Part shown: one piece after another, positions 1 to 6,448 of the stretch
Numbering within the stretch: position 1 is the stretch's first letter
Layout: every line of letters begins with the position of its first letter
Origin: Synergistaceae bacterium
GTDB taxonomy: Bacteria > Synergistota > Synergistia > Synergistales > Aminobacteriaceae
Direction of reading: 5' to 3'
Length of the DNA stretch: 7,274 bases
Assembly (NCBI GenBank): GCA_022837505.1
Contig: JALHFZ010000077.1
Coordinates: 1 to 7,274, forward strand
Position numbers and translations under genes: made by a program
Notes under the pieces: model-generated
Databases searched by the model: none
What the model was told of the DNA's origin: nothing
The model's input: only the letters and a program-made list of their open reading frames with translations

Positions 1-1266
1 CCCGCCATCATGATCACCGGCGGCCCCATGCTCGGCGGCGTTGAGTTCGACGGGCGGAAGGCCGACGAGACCTCCCTTCACGAGGCCCTGGGGATGCTCA
101 CCGCGGGACGGATTACCCCCGAGGAGTTCGCCTCCCTCGAGGATCTCTGCGCCCCCACCTGCGGATCCTGCTCCTTCTTCGGCACGGCGAATACCATGTG
201 CTGCCTCGCCGAGGTGCTGGGGATGACCCTGCCGGGGAGCGCCCTCGTTCCGGCGGTCCATTCCGCCCGGCTGCGCCTCGCCTGCGATACTGGGGAGGCC
301 ATCTGCCGGATGGCCCGGGAGGGGCTGACGGCCCGGAAAATCATCAATGCCCGCTCAATCGAGAACGCCGTCCGGGCGACCCACGCCATGAGCGGATCGA
401 CGAACGCGGTGATGCACCTGACGGCCATCGCCGCCGAGGCGGAGGCCGGGGTGGACGTTATGGAGCTCTTCACTCAGTTCGGGCCGGAGACCCCCCAGCT
501 CGTCAAGGTCAACCCCGCCTCCAAGTGGAACATGGAGGACTTCTGGATGGCCGGAGGGATCCCCCGGATGCTCGAGCGGATGCTTCCCCTGCTCAAGAAG
601 GACGCCCTCACCTGCACGGGCCGCACGGTGGAGGAGAATGTCACCTCCTTCCCCCACCCCTTTCCTGAAAACCCCGAGGTCATGAAGACCCTTGAGAACC
701 CCTTCTCCCCCCGGGGGGGAATTTCGGTCCTCCGGGGCAACCTGGCTCCCGAGACGGCGGTGACGAAGCCCGGGGCAATCGACCCTGCCCTTCACGTCTT
801 CACCGGAGAGGCCCGGGTCTTCGACAGCGAGGAGGAGGCGAACGAGGCCATCCTTGCCGGAAAGATCAAGGGCGGAGACGTGGTGGTCATCCGCTACGAA
901 GGGCCCAAGGGGGGGCCGGGGATGCGGGAGATGTACCGGGCAATGAAGTACCTCTACGGCATGGGACTCAGCAAAAGCACCGGCCTCATCACCGACGGCC
1001 GGTTCTCCGGCACGAACAACGGCTGCTTCGTGGGGCACATCTCCCCCGAGGCCGCCGAGGGGGGACCCCTGGCGGTGGTGGAGGACGGAGACAGAATCAC
1101 CATCGACGTCATAGAGGGAAAGCTCGAGCTCCACGTCTCAGACGAGGAGATGAAAAACCGTTTCACCCGCTGGACGAAGCCCGCGCCGAAGGTGACGAAG
1201 GGGCATCTCGCCCTCTACTCGAAGCTTGCCTCGTCGGCGGCAAAGGGGGCCATCCTCCGGGCCTGA
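1..1266 (+). CDS. IlvD/Edd-family dehydratase (dihydroxy-acid dehydratase-like), 5' end cut by window
   Basis: This is the C-terminal part (421 residues visible) of an iron-sulfur dehydratase that removes water from 2,3-dihydroxy acids (IlvD, branched-chain amino acid synthesis) or sugar acids (Edd and aldonate dehydratases). The frame is open to base 1, so the ATG at 10 is internal. Visible family motifs, counted from base 1, are ITGGPM near residue 5, PTCGSC near 52-57 (cluster cysteines), GSTNAVMHL near 132, RYEGPKGGPGM near 298 and ITDGRFSG near 329, followed by SPEAAEGGP. The CDK cysteine motif lies before the window; comparison with E. coli IlvD suggests roughly 70 residues are missing. 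The segments CSFFGTANTMCC and RFSGTNNGCFVGH differ from the usual CSGMFTANSM and RFSGGTRG, so the protein may belong to a branch with another substrate. Family is sure; calling it ilvD itself is not. Confidence 0.93.
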   Translation, partial: PAIMITGGPMLGGVEFDGRKADETSLHEALGMLTAGRITPEEFASLEDLCAPTCGSCSFFGTANTMCCLAEVLGMTLPGSALVPAVHSARLRLACDTGEAICRMAREGLTARKIINARSIENAVRATHAMSGSTNAVMHLTAIAAEAEAGVDVMELFTQFGPETPQLVKVNPASKWNMEDFWMAGGIPRMLERMLPLLKKDALTCTGRTVEENVTSFPHPFPENPEVMKTLENPFSPRGGISVLRGNLAPETAVTKPGAIDPALHVFTGEARVFDSEEEANEAILAGKIKGGDVVVIRYEGPKGGPGMREMYRAMKYLYGMGLSKSTGLITDGRFSGTNNGCFVGHISPEAAEGGPLAVVEDGDRITIDVIEGKLELHVSDEEMKNRFTRWTKPAPKVTKGHLALYSKLASSAAKGAILRA

Positions 1267-1287
1267 TAAGAGGGAAGGCCGTTTTTT
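1260..1287 (+). terminator. Weak terminator-like hairpin overlapping the dehydratase stop codon
   Basis: GGCCT at 1260-1264 can pair with AGGCC at 1276-1280 around an 11-base loop, followed after one G by six T. The stem is only 5 bp, so this may be a weak or accessory terminator ahead of the stronger hairpin at 1343. Confidence 0.3.
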
Positions 1288-1342
1288 CACCCTTTTCCAG
1301 GAGTCAGGAAAGATTTAGTTTGGAAGACAGATGAATTTCACA

Positions 1343-1376
1343 AAAACCCCGGAAGGAGCAATTCCTCCGGGGTTTT
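1343..1376 (+). terminator. Probable rho-independent terminator after the dehydratase gene
   Basis: AAAACCCCGGA at 1343-1353 pairs perfectly with TCCGGGGTTTT at 1366-1376. After a one-base bulge, GGA at 1355-1357 pairs with TCC at 1363-1365 around a 5-base loop. The stem is flanked by an A run and a T run, so it could work in either direction. It separates the dehydratase transcript from the transporter operon. The T run is short (four), so efficiency is uncertain. Confidence 0.72.
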
Positions 1377-1431
1377 CTGCGTAAAGAAGAGAGCGGAAAA
1401 ACCCTGCATAAAGAAATTTATTTCACACCCC

Positions 1432-1459
1432 TTGCATTATGAGAACTTTAGTTTATAAT
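1432..1459 (+). promoter_or_regulatory. Sigma-70-type promoter of the TRAP operon
   Basis: TTGCAT at 1432-1437 and a perfect TATAAT at 1454-1459 are 16 bp apart, placing the transcript start near 1466 and leaving a leader of about 40 bases before dctP. The -35 box matches consensus at only three positions. Just upstream, GAAATTTATTTC at 1413-1424 is a small inverted repeat in an AT-rich stretch that could bind a regulator; that part is speculative. Confidence 0.7.
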
Positions 1460-1504
1460 ACCTCAATAAGTTTACCAAGCTTTAAGGAAGAGGGAGTGAC
1501 GGAA

Positions 1505-2536
1505 ATGAAAAGAGCAGCAAAGGCATTGGGTGTACTGTTGGTACTGGGGGTTTTCGCGGGGAGCGCCTGGGGGCAGGATTTCAAATTGAAGCTGGCGAAC
1601 GCCGGCCCCGCCGATCCGGCGGACCGGACGGTCATCGCCGTGGAGATCCTCAAAAATCATGTGGAGACGAAGACGGGCGGCACGGTGACGATCGAGGCCT
1701 TCCACGCTTCTCAGCTCGGCAGCGAGAAGGAGATCCTCGAGGGGCTGAAGCTCGGCACCATCGAGCTCGGCGTGGTCACCACCGGACCGGTTCCCACCCT
1801 CTTCAAGCCCATCATGGTCTTCGACATCCCCTATCTTTTCCCCAGCCAGGTCATCGCATGGGACGTCCTGGACGGCCCCTTCGGGCACAAGCTCATGGAG
1901 GAGATGCGGAAGGTCACGGGGATCCGCACCCTTGCCATCAGCGAAAACGGCTACCGCCACTTCCTCACGAAGGATAAGCAGGTGAAATCCGTGGCGGACA
2001 TGAAGGGGCTGAAAATCCGCACCATGGAGAACCCCGCCCACATGAAGATGGTGGAGTCCTTCGGGGCCGCCCCGACCCCCGTTGCCTTCGGCGAACTGTA
2101 CATGGCCCTCCAGCAGGGCGTGGTGGACGGGTGCGAGCTTCCCGTCACCCTGATCAACAACGGCAAATATTACGAGGTGCAGAAGCACGTCATCCTCGAC
2201 GGCCACCTCTACAATCCTCTCATGCTCTTCGTGAACGACGGGGTATGGAAAAAAATGTCCGACGATCAGAAGACCGCCCTCTACGAGGGAGCCCAGCTCT
2301 TCAGCATCGCCCAGAGGTCCCTTTCCGAGCGGCAGGTGCAGATGGGCCTGCTGAACGTGCAGGAGAAGGGGATGACCGTCTATGTCCCCACCGCCGCCGA
2401 GCTCAAGGAATTTCAGACCGTATCCCAGCCGGAGGTCCTCGAGTACGTGAAGGCCCAGGCGGGGGAGCAGTGGGTGAAGGAAGCTCTCGACGCCGTGGCT
2501 GCCTCCGAGGCGAAGATTGCGGAGATGCTGAAGTAG
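1505..2536 (+). CDS. dctP: TRAP transporter solute-binding subunit DctP
   Basis: This is the periplasmic substrate-binding protein of a tripartite ATP-independent transporter. It captures an organic acid and delivers it to the DctQM membrane complex. The 343-residue product starts with a Sec signal peptide: MKR, a hydrophobic core at about 7-19, then SAWG, with likely cleavage after Gly23. Family marks include QLGSEKEILEGLKLG near 70-84, GYRHF near 149-153, LKIRTMENP at 169-177 (Arg172 matches the conserved arginine that binds the substrate carboxylate) and FGELYMALQQGVVDG near 195-209. The start at 1505 is chosen over an in-frame ATG at 1439 because 1439 lies inside the promoter. The 1505 start also has AGGAAGAGGGAG about 8 bases upstream and gives an intact signal peptide. 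It is first in a dctPQM operon. The substrate cannot be told from sequence alone. Confidence 0.95.
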   Translation: MKRAAKALGVLLVLGVFAGSAWGQDFKLKLANAGPADPADRTVIAVEILKNHVETKTGGTVTIEAFHASQLGSEKEILEGLKLGTIELGVVTTGPVPTLFKPIMVFDIPYLFPSQVIAWDVLDGPFGHKLMEEMRKVTGIRTLAISENGYRHFLTKDKQVKSVADMKGLKIRTMENPAHMKMVESFGAAPTPVAFGELYMALQQGVVDGCELPVTLINNGKYYEVQKHVILDGHLYNPLMLFVNDGVWKKMSDDQKTALYEGAQLFSIAQRSLSERQVQMGLLNVQEKGMTVYVPTAAELKEFQTVSQPEVLEYVKAQAGEQWVKEALDAVAASEAKIAEMLK

Positions 2537-2570
2537 TTTTTTCACCAAAAGCTGCCGAAAAGAGAATCTA

Positions 2571-2601
2571 CGGGGAAGGGTGCTCCTCGCTCCCTTCCCC
2601 G
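2571..2601 (+). other. Strong intercistronic hairpin between dctP and dctQ
   Basis: CGGGGAAGGG at 2571-2580 pairs perfectly over 10 bp with CCCTTCCCCG at 2592-2601, with an 11-base loop. No T run follows, so it does not look like a simple terminator. In operons with an abundant binding protein, such hairpins often protect the 3' end of the upstream message or partly attenuate transcription. That fits a need for more DctP than DctQM, but the role here is inferred. Confidence 0.7.
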
Positions 2602-2627
2602 AACCGCATTGAAGGAGTGATGGAGAA

Positions 2628-3161
2628 GTGAGATGGCTGAATATGATACTGACGCTCTTTGACCGACTGGCCTATGTCCTGGTCGCCCTTCTCATGGGAG
2701 GGATGGGTATCATCGCCTTCGCGGCCGTGTTCTTCCGGTTCGTCCTGACCGACCCCCTCACGTGGTCGGAGGAGGCCGCCCGGTACATGATGGTCTGGGT
2801 CACCTTCCTCGGTGCGGGGTACGCCATGGGGAAGGGGCGCCACATCGGAGTCACCCTCTTTGTTGACAAGCTTCCGGAGGGAGTCCGCAGAAGGGTCACC
2901 TTTGCCGCAGAGATCATCATCATGGTCTTTCTCGCCGCAGTGACGGTGCAGGGGGTCAACCTCATGATCAGCCTCCGGAGCCAGACCTCCCCTGCCATGG
3001 ATTTCCCCATGATCCTGCCCTATATGGCTATACCGGTGGGGTCGGTCTATATGTTCCTTCATCTGCTGCGGATGGTCCTGACCCGGTCGTCCCAGGCACT
3101 CTCCACCGCCGATATCGAACTGGAAGTGGCCCTGAAGGCCGGAAGAGAGGTCAAGGCATGA
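2628..3161 (+). CDS. dctQ: TRAP transporter small membrane subunit DctQ
   Basis: This is the small integral membrane subunit that partners DctM and helps dock DctP. The 177-residue product has four hydrophobic segments at about 14-39, 51-68, 89-112 and 128-150, the standard DctQ layout. It carries the family motif WSEEAARY at 46-53, followed by a Gly-rich second helix and GKGRHIGV. The start is taken as GTG at 2628, about 10 bases after GAAGGAG (2611-2617); an in-frame ATG at 2643 is the alternative but has no well-placed ribosome site. The gene lies 91 bp after dctP, behind the hairpin, and overlaps dctM by four bases (ATGA), which suggests coupled translation. The C-terminal tail after about 152 is charged and probably cytoplasmic. 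Confidence 0.93.
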   Translation: MRWLNMILTLFDRLAYVLVALLMGGMGIIAFAAVFFRFVLTDPLTWSEEAARYMMVWVTFLGAGYAMGKGRHIGVTLFVDKLPEGVRRRVTFAAEIIIMVFLAAVTVQGVNLMISLRSQTSPAMDFPMILPYMAIPVGSVYMFLHLLRMVLTRSSQALSTADIELEVALKAGREVKA

Positions 3162-4438
3162 GCGCCCTTATGGTTTTTTCCTTCGCAGTCTGCTTTCTCA
3201 TGGGGATCCCCCTGGCCCTCGTCATGGGGATCACCGGGATGGCGGTCATCCTCGCCATGGGCGTTCCCCTGCAGCTCGTGGCCCAGAGGATGTTCACGGG
3301 GATCGACTCCTTCCCCCTGATGGCCGTTCCCTTCTTCATCCTCGCCGGGGACCTCATGAACCGGGGGGGCACCACCGCCCGGATCGTCCGCTTCGCCGAC
3401 AGCCTCGTGGGACACATCCGGGGGGGCCTTGCCCATACGTGCATCGTGGCCAACATGATCTTCGCCGGCATCAGCGGGTCTGCCGTGGCTGACGCCTCGG
3501 CCATCGGCTCCATCATGATCCCCTCCATGGAGAAGAGCGGCTACGATCTCGACTTCAGTGCGGCCCTCAACAGCGCCGCCGCCACCATAGGCCCCATCAT
3601 CCCGCCGAGCATCCTCATGGTCATCTACGGCGTCTCGGTGAACGTCTCCGTGGGAGGGCTCTTCGCCGCGGGGTTTCTTCCGGGCATCCTCATGGGGCTC
3701 GCCCTCATGGTGGTTGTCGCAAGGACGGCGAAAAAGAGAAAGTACCCCATGGCCGATGCCTTTTCCGGCAAAAGAGTTGCCTCGGAATTCATCTCGGCGA
3801 TCTGGGCCCTGACCGCCCCGGTGATCATCCTCGGCGGAATATTGGGCGGGGTCTTTACCCCCACTGAGGCGGCAGCCGTGGCGGTCATCTACTCCTTCTT
3901 CGTGGGGAAGTTCATCTTCCGGGAGATCGCCTGGAAGGACCTTCCGGGGATCCTCTTCCAGAGCGGCATCACCACCGGGGCCATCCTTCTGATAATCTCC
4001 CTGGCCAACGTCTTCGCCTGGGTCATCGCCGCAAACCAGGTCCCCCTGAAGCTGTCCTCCCTCTTTCTCTCCGCCACGGACAACCCCTATGTCTTTCTTC
4101 TCATCGTCAACATCCTGCTGCTTCTCGTGGGGATGTTCATGGAGACGGGGGCGGCCATCATCCTCCTGGCCCCGATCCTCGCCCCCATCGCAGTGCAGAT
4201 GGGGATCCACCCCCTCCATTTCGGCTTCGTCATGGTGCTCAACCTCGCCATCGGAATGGCCACTCCTCCGGTAGGAGTCTGCCTCTTCGTGAGCTGCGGC
4301 ATCACCGGCCTCAGCCTCGAGCGGATTTCAGCGGCGGTGATGCGGTTCATCCTCGCCCAGATCGTTATCCTGATTCTGGTGACCTACATCGCCCCGATCT
4401 CCCTTATTCTGCCGAAGTTTCTGGGGTTCATTCAGTAA
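3158..4438 (+). CDS. dctM: TRAP transporter large permease subunit DctM
   Basis: This is the large membrane subunit forming the ion-coupled transport path, likely driven by Na+ as in known TRAP systems. The 426-residue length is typical. The protein is highly hydrophobic with many helices and shows family marks in order: GGTTARIVRFA near 70-80, IFAGISGSAVADASAIGS at 101-118, GPIIPPS at 145-151, FTPTEAAA at 233-240 and GMATPPVG at 366-373. The paired Pro-Pro motifs in the two halves reflect the inverted-repeat fold of the ion transporter superfamily. It starts inside the end of dctQ, with GAGAGG (3145-3150) 7 bases upstream of its ATG. The next gene begins about 100 bases later with no clear terminator between. 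Nothing appears truncated. Confidence 0.96.
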   Translation: MSALMVFSFAVCFLMGIPLALVMGITGMAVILAMGVPLQLVAQRMFTGIDSFPLMAVPFFILAGDLMNRGGTTARIVRFADSLVGHIRGGLAHTCIVANMIFAGISGSAVADASAIGSIMIPSMEKSGYDLDFSAALNSAAATIGPIIPPSILMVIYGVSVNVSVGGLFAAGFLPGILMGLALMVVVARTAKKRKYPMADAFSGKRVASEFISAIWALTAPVIILGGILGGVFTPTEAAAVAVIYSFFVGKFIFREIAWKDLPGILFQSGITTGAILLIISLANVFAWVIAANQVPLKLSSLFLSATDNPYVFLLIVNILLLLVGMFMETGAAIILLAPILAPIAVQMGIHPLHFGFVMVLNLAIGMATPPVGVCLFVSCGITGLSLERISAAVMRFILAQIVILILVTYIAPISLILPKFLGFIQ

Positions 4439-4465
4439 AAGCACTTTTCCGTCCGGCCGCTCCCG

Positions 4466-4480
4466 TCTCTCTCTCTCTCT
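4466..4480 (+). repeat. (CT)7 dinucleotide tract upstream of the cyclase pair
   Basis: Fifteen bases of strictly alternating T and C, followed by TTTCTCCC, lie between dctM and the first cyclase gene, immediately upstream of the putative -35 region. It is the only clear simple-sequence tract I see in the window. Slipped-strand changes in its length could alter promoter strength, but no variation can be seen from a single sequence. Confidence 0.85.
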
Positions 4481-4509
4481 TTTCTCCCGGCAGGGTTTTC
4501 CTGTAGAAT
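4481..4509 (+). promoter_or_regulatory. Possible weak promoter of the first cyclase gene
   Basis: TAGAAT at 4504-4509 is a reasonable -10 box, one base from consensus. TTTCTC at 4481-4486, 17 bp upstream, is a poor -35 match. The leader before the TTG start would be about 25-30 bases. Read-through from the transporter operon is an alternative source of transcription, as no clear terminator follows dctM. Confidence 0.35.
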
Positions 4510-4530
4510 GGTCACTAATACTTTATGCCT

Positions 4531-4534
4531 GGAG
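4531..4534 (+). promoter_or_regulatory. Ribosome binding site that decides the TTG start of the first cyclase
   Basis: GGAG ends 8 bases before the TTG at 4543. The in-frame ATG at 4525 lies upstream of this site and has no Shine-Dalgarno sequence of its own. The TTG also aligns with the ATG of the second cyclase. Confidence 0.65.
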
Positions 4535-4542
4535 CTGAGAGA

Positions 4543-5436
4543 TTGAGACAGGATTTTGAACAGATGCTGAATATGCTGAGAGAAGGGGTATACTTCGTTG
4601 ACCTTGACCGGAAGATCACCTTCTGGAACAAGGCGGCGGAGCGCATCAGCGGGTACCGGAGCGATGAGGTTCTGGGGAGTTCCTGCAAGGACAATATTCT
4701 TATCCACGTGGACAGCACGGGAAGGAACCTCTGCGATGATGGGTGTCCTCTCCACGCCACCATGGCGGATCGGGAAATCAGAATGGCGGAAGTTTTCCTT
4801 CATCACCGCAGAGGGTACCGGGTTCCCGTGTCTGTCCGGACGACCCCTCTCGAGGATGACGAAGGGAATGTGGTCGGGGGAATCGAGATATTTACCGAGA
4901 TCAGCCCCGAGGAAAATATCCGCCTCCGGATGGAAGAGCTGGAGAGGTGGGCCCTCCTTGACCCTTTGACTAAAGTGCCCTCGAGAACCCATCTCAAAGC
5001 GGAGCTCGAAGCCCTCTTTTCCCTCTGGGAAAAAGTCCGCCGGCCCTTCGGCGTCCTCTTCATCGACATCGACCATTTCAAAATGTTCAATGACAATCAC
5101 GGCCACCATGTAGGGGACGAAGTCCTCAAAATCGTTGCGAAGAGCCTTTCTGTTGCTGTCCGTCTTGGCGACGTGATCGGCCGGTGGGGCGGAGAGGAAT
5201 TCGTGGGGCTTTTTCCCGAAGTTGAGCCGGTGGTTCTCTCATCCCTTGCGGAACGGCTGCGGACCATGGTGGAGAACTCATGGATCTATGAAAAGCCCCA
5301 AAGGTTGGCTGTGGCGATTTCAATCGGGGGGACAATCTCCCGGGAGGGGGATACCCCTTCGTCAATTCTGGAGCGGGCGGACGCGCTGATTTACCAGAGC
5401 AAAAGGGCCGGGCGGAACAGAGTCACCATCGGCTGA
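4543..5436 (+). CDS. PAS-GGDEF diguanylate cyclase, copy 1
   Basis: This soluble enzyme is predicted to join two GTP into c-di-GMP. It has no membrane segment or signal peptide. A PAS sensor domain spans about 5-120, an alpha-helical linker 122-138 and the GGDEF domain about 138-297. By alignment with PleD, all key residues are present: metal ligands Asp175 and Glu218, guanine ligands Asn183 and Asp192, the signature GGEEF at 216-220, and the inhibitory-site motif RxxD at Arg207-Asp210, five residues before GGEEF. Activity with product feedback inhibition is therefore expected. The PAS domain has Cys48, Cys64 and Cys68 in a CKDN...LCDDGCPL arrangement that might bind metal or haem or sense redox state. 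The TTG start gives 297 residues, exactly the length of copy 2; an ATG at 4525 would add six residues. The usual LTGLxNRR entry motif reads LTKVPSR here. The signal sensed is unknown. Confidence 0.92.
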   Translation: MRQDFEQMLNMLREGVYFVDLDRKITFWNKAAERISGYRSDEVLGSSCKDNILIHVDSTGRNLCDDGCPLHATMADREIRMAEVFLHHRRGYRVPVSVRTTPLEDDEGNVVGGIEIFTEISPEENIRLRMEELERWALLDPLTKVPSRTHLKAELEALFSLWEKVRRPFGVLFIDIDHFKMFNDNHGHHVGDEVLKIVAKSLSVAVRLGDVIGRWGGEEFVGLFPEVEPVVLSSLAERLRTMVENSWIYEKPQRLAVAISIGGTISREGDTPSSILERADALIYQSKRAGRNRVTIG

Positions 5437-5471
5437 GATCCAGTTTTTTTCGCCCAGAAGATCGGGTATGA

Positions 5472-5485
5472 CCTGTCCGGGAGGA
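5472..5485 (+). repeat. Left arm of a 14-bp inverted repeat flanking cyclase copy 2
   Basis: CCTGTCCGGGAGGA here is the exact reverse complement of bases 6449-6462. This arm includes the Shine-Dalgarno core AGGAG of copy 2, which begins 8 bases further on. Confidence 0.8.
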
Positions 5486-5492
5486 GAGAGCC

Positions 5493-6386
5493 ATGCGCCG
5501 GGATTTTCTCCAGATGATCGATGTCATCAAAGAAGGCGCCCTTCTGCTTGATCCGGACCGGAAGGTCATCTTCTGGAATAAGGCGGCAGAACGGCTTACG
5601 GGGTTTCGGAAGGAGGACATGATCGGCAGCCTGTGGAGGGATAATATTCTGGTCCATGAGGATGAAGAGGGGCGGGACCTCTCGGGTGAAGGCTTCCCCC
5701 TTCTTCTCACTCTGAAGGATAAAATGCCGAGAAAGGCCGAGATATTCGTGACCCATCGCCGGGGGTTCCGCATCCCCGTCTCCCTCTGGGCCCTCCCCTT
5801 TGAAGACGAGGATGGACAGGTTGTCGGGGCCATCGAGCTCTTCTCGGAGATCAACCCCGAGCGGAATATCCGCCTGCGCATGGAGGAACTTGAGCGGAAC
5901 GCCCTCCTCGACCCCCTCACGAAGGTGCCGAGCCGCAGACATCTCGACGCCGAACTCACCGCGCTGTTCACACTATGGGAAAAACGAAAGGTCCCCTTCG
6001 GAGTGCTCTTTCTGGATATAGATCATTTCAAACGGTTCAACGATACCTGGGGGCACGACGTGGGGGATCAGGTCCTTGCGACGGTAGCCCGGACGCTCCT
6101 TGGGTCGGTGAGGCCCTTCGACATCCTCGGCCGCTGGGGCGGAGAGGAGTTCGTGGGGCTTTTTCCCAACATTACCAGGGACCTTCTCGAAACCATCGGT
6201 GAGCGGCTCCGTTCCGTAGTTGAGAAAACGGAGCTCGAAACGGGCGGAGAAAAACTCTCCGTCACCCTTTCCATCGGCGGCACCTCGACCGTGAGGGGAG
6301 ACACCGCAGCGGAGATGGTGAAGCGCGCGGACGCCCTTATGTACCAGAGCAAGCAGGCCGGCCGAAACCGGGTCACCATCGGGTAA
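5493..6386 (+). CDS. PAS-GGDEF diguanylate cyclase, copy 2
   Basis: This is a tandem paralogue of the upstream cyclase, also 297 residues, aligning end to end without gaps at about 59% identity (175 of 297, counted by eye). A PAS domain spans about 5-120 and a GGDEF domain about 138-297. Catalytic residues Asp175, Asn183, Asp192 and GGEEF (216-220) are intact, and the inhibitory site is present as Arg207-Pro-Phe-Asp210. Identity is about 50% over residues 1-100 but about 73% over 101-200, so the sensor half has diverged faster. Copy 1's Cys48, Cys64 and Cys68 are Trp, Ser and Phe here, so the two probably sense different things. The ATG follows AGGAG with 6 bases between. It lies 56 bp after copy 1 and may be co-transcribed, although a run of seven T (5444-5450) with no convincing stem lies in the gap. 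No membrane segment is seen. Confidence 0.93.
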   Translation: MRRDFLQMIDVIKEGALLLDPDRKVIFWNKAAERLTGFRKEDMIGSLWRDNILVHEDEEGRDLSGEGFPLLLTLKDKMPRKAEIFVTHRRGFRIPVSLWALPFEDEDGQVVGAIELFSEINPERNIRLRMEELERNALLDPLTKVPSRRHLDAELTALFTLWEKRKVPFGVLFLDIDHFKRFNDTWGHDVGDQVLATVARTLLGSVRPFDILGRWGGEEFVGLFPNITRDLLETIGERLRSVVEKTELETGGEKLSVTLSIGGTSTVRGDTAAEMVKRADALMYQSKQAGRNRVTIG

Positions 6387-6387
6387 T

Positions 6388-6408
6388 CCGTGGCGCAGCG
6401 GTTTTTTT
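6388..6408 (+). terminator. Possible weak terminator after cyclase copy 2
   Basis: CCGT at 6388-6391 can pair with GCGG at 6398-6401 (one G-U pair), directly followed by seven T at 6402-6408. The stem is short. A competing fold pairs CCA and CGG around the stop codon with CCGTGG just after it. The T run makes a terminator plausible but the hairpin is weak. Confidence 0.33.
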
Positions 6409-6448
6409 GAAGGTTGCGAAAACGAGGGGAGAGACGGCTGCAAAAAGT

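Noticed and set aside
355..1134. Minus-strand frame opposite the dehydratase
   Set aside because: It is a low-complexity antisense shadow of a strongly conserved gene.
1439..1504. N-terminal extension of DctP from the ATG at 1439
   Set aside because: The ATG lies between the -35 and -10 boxes, has no ribosome site, and would place 22 residues before a normal signal peptide.
1472..2548. Long minus-strand reading frame (358 codons) opposite dctP
   Set aside because: Its composition (His, Leu, Gly, Val) is typical of an antisense shadow in GC-rich DNA, and it spans the dctP promoter side and the gene end without its own signals.
3059..4219. Long minus-strand reading frame (386 codons) opposite dctM
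   Set aside because: It mirrors the codon pattern of dctM, is rich in Gly, Asp, His and Glu with no recognisable domain, and dctM is certain on the other strand.
4437..4448. AAAAG-CA-CTTTT inverted repeat after dctM as a terminator
   Set aside because: It has only five mostly A-T pairs with a two-base loop and no GC stem, so it is unlikely to form or stop transcription.
5437..5492. Terminator between the two cyclase genes
   Set aside because: Seven T at 5444-5450 are present, but I could find only a 3-bp stem before them, too weak to call.
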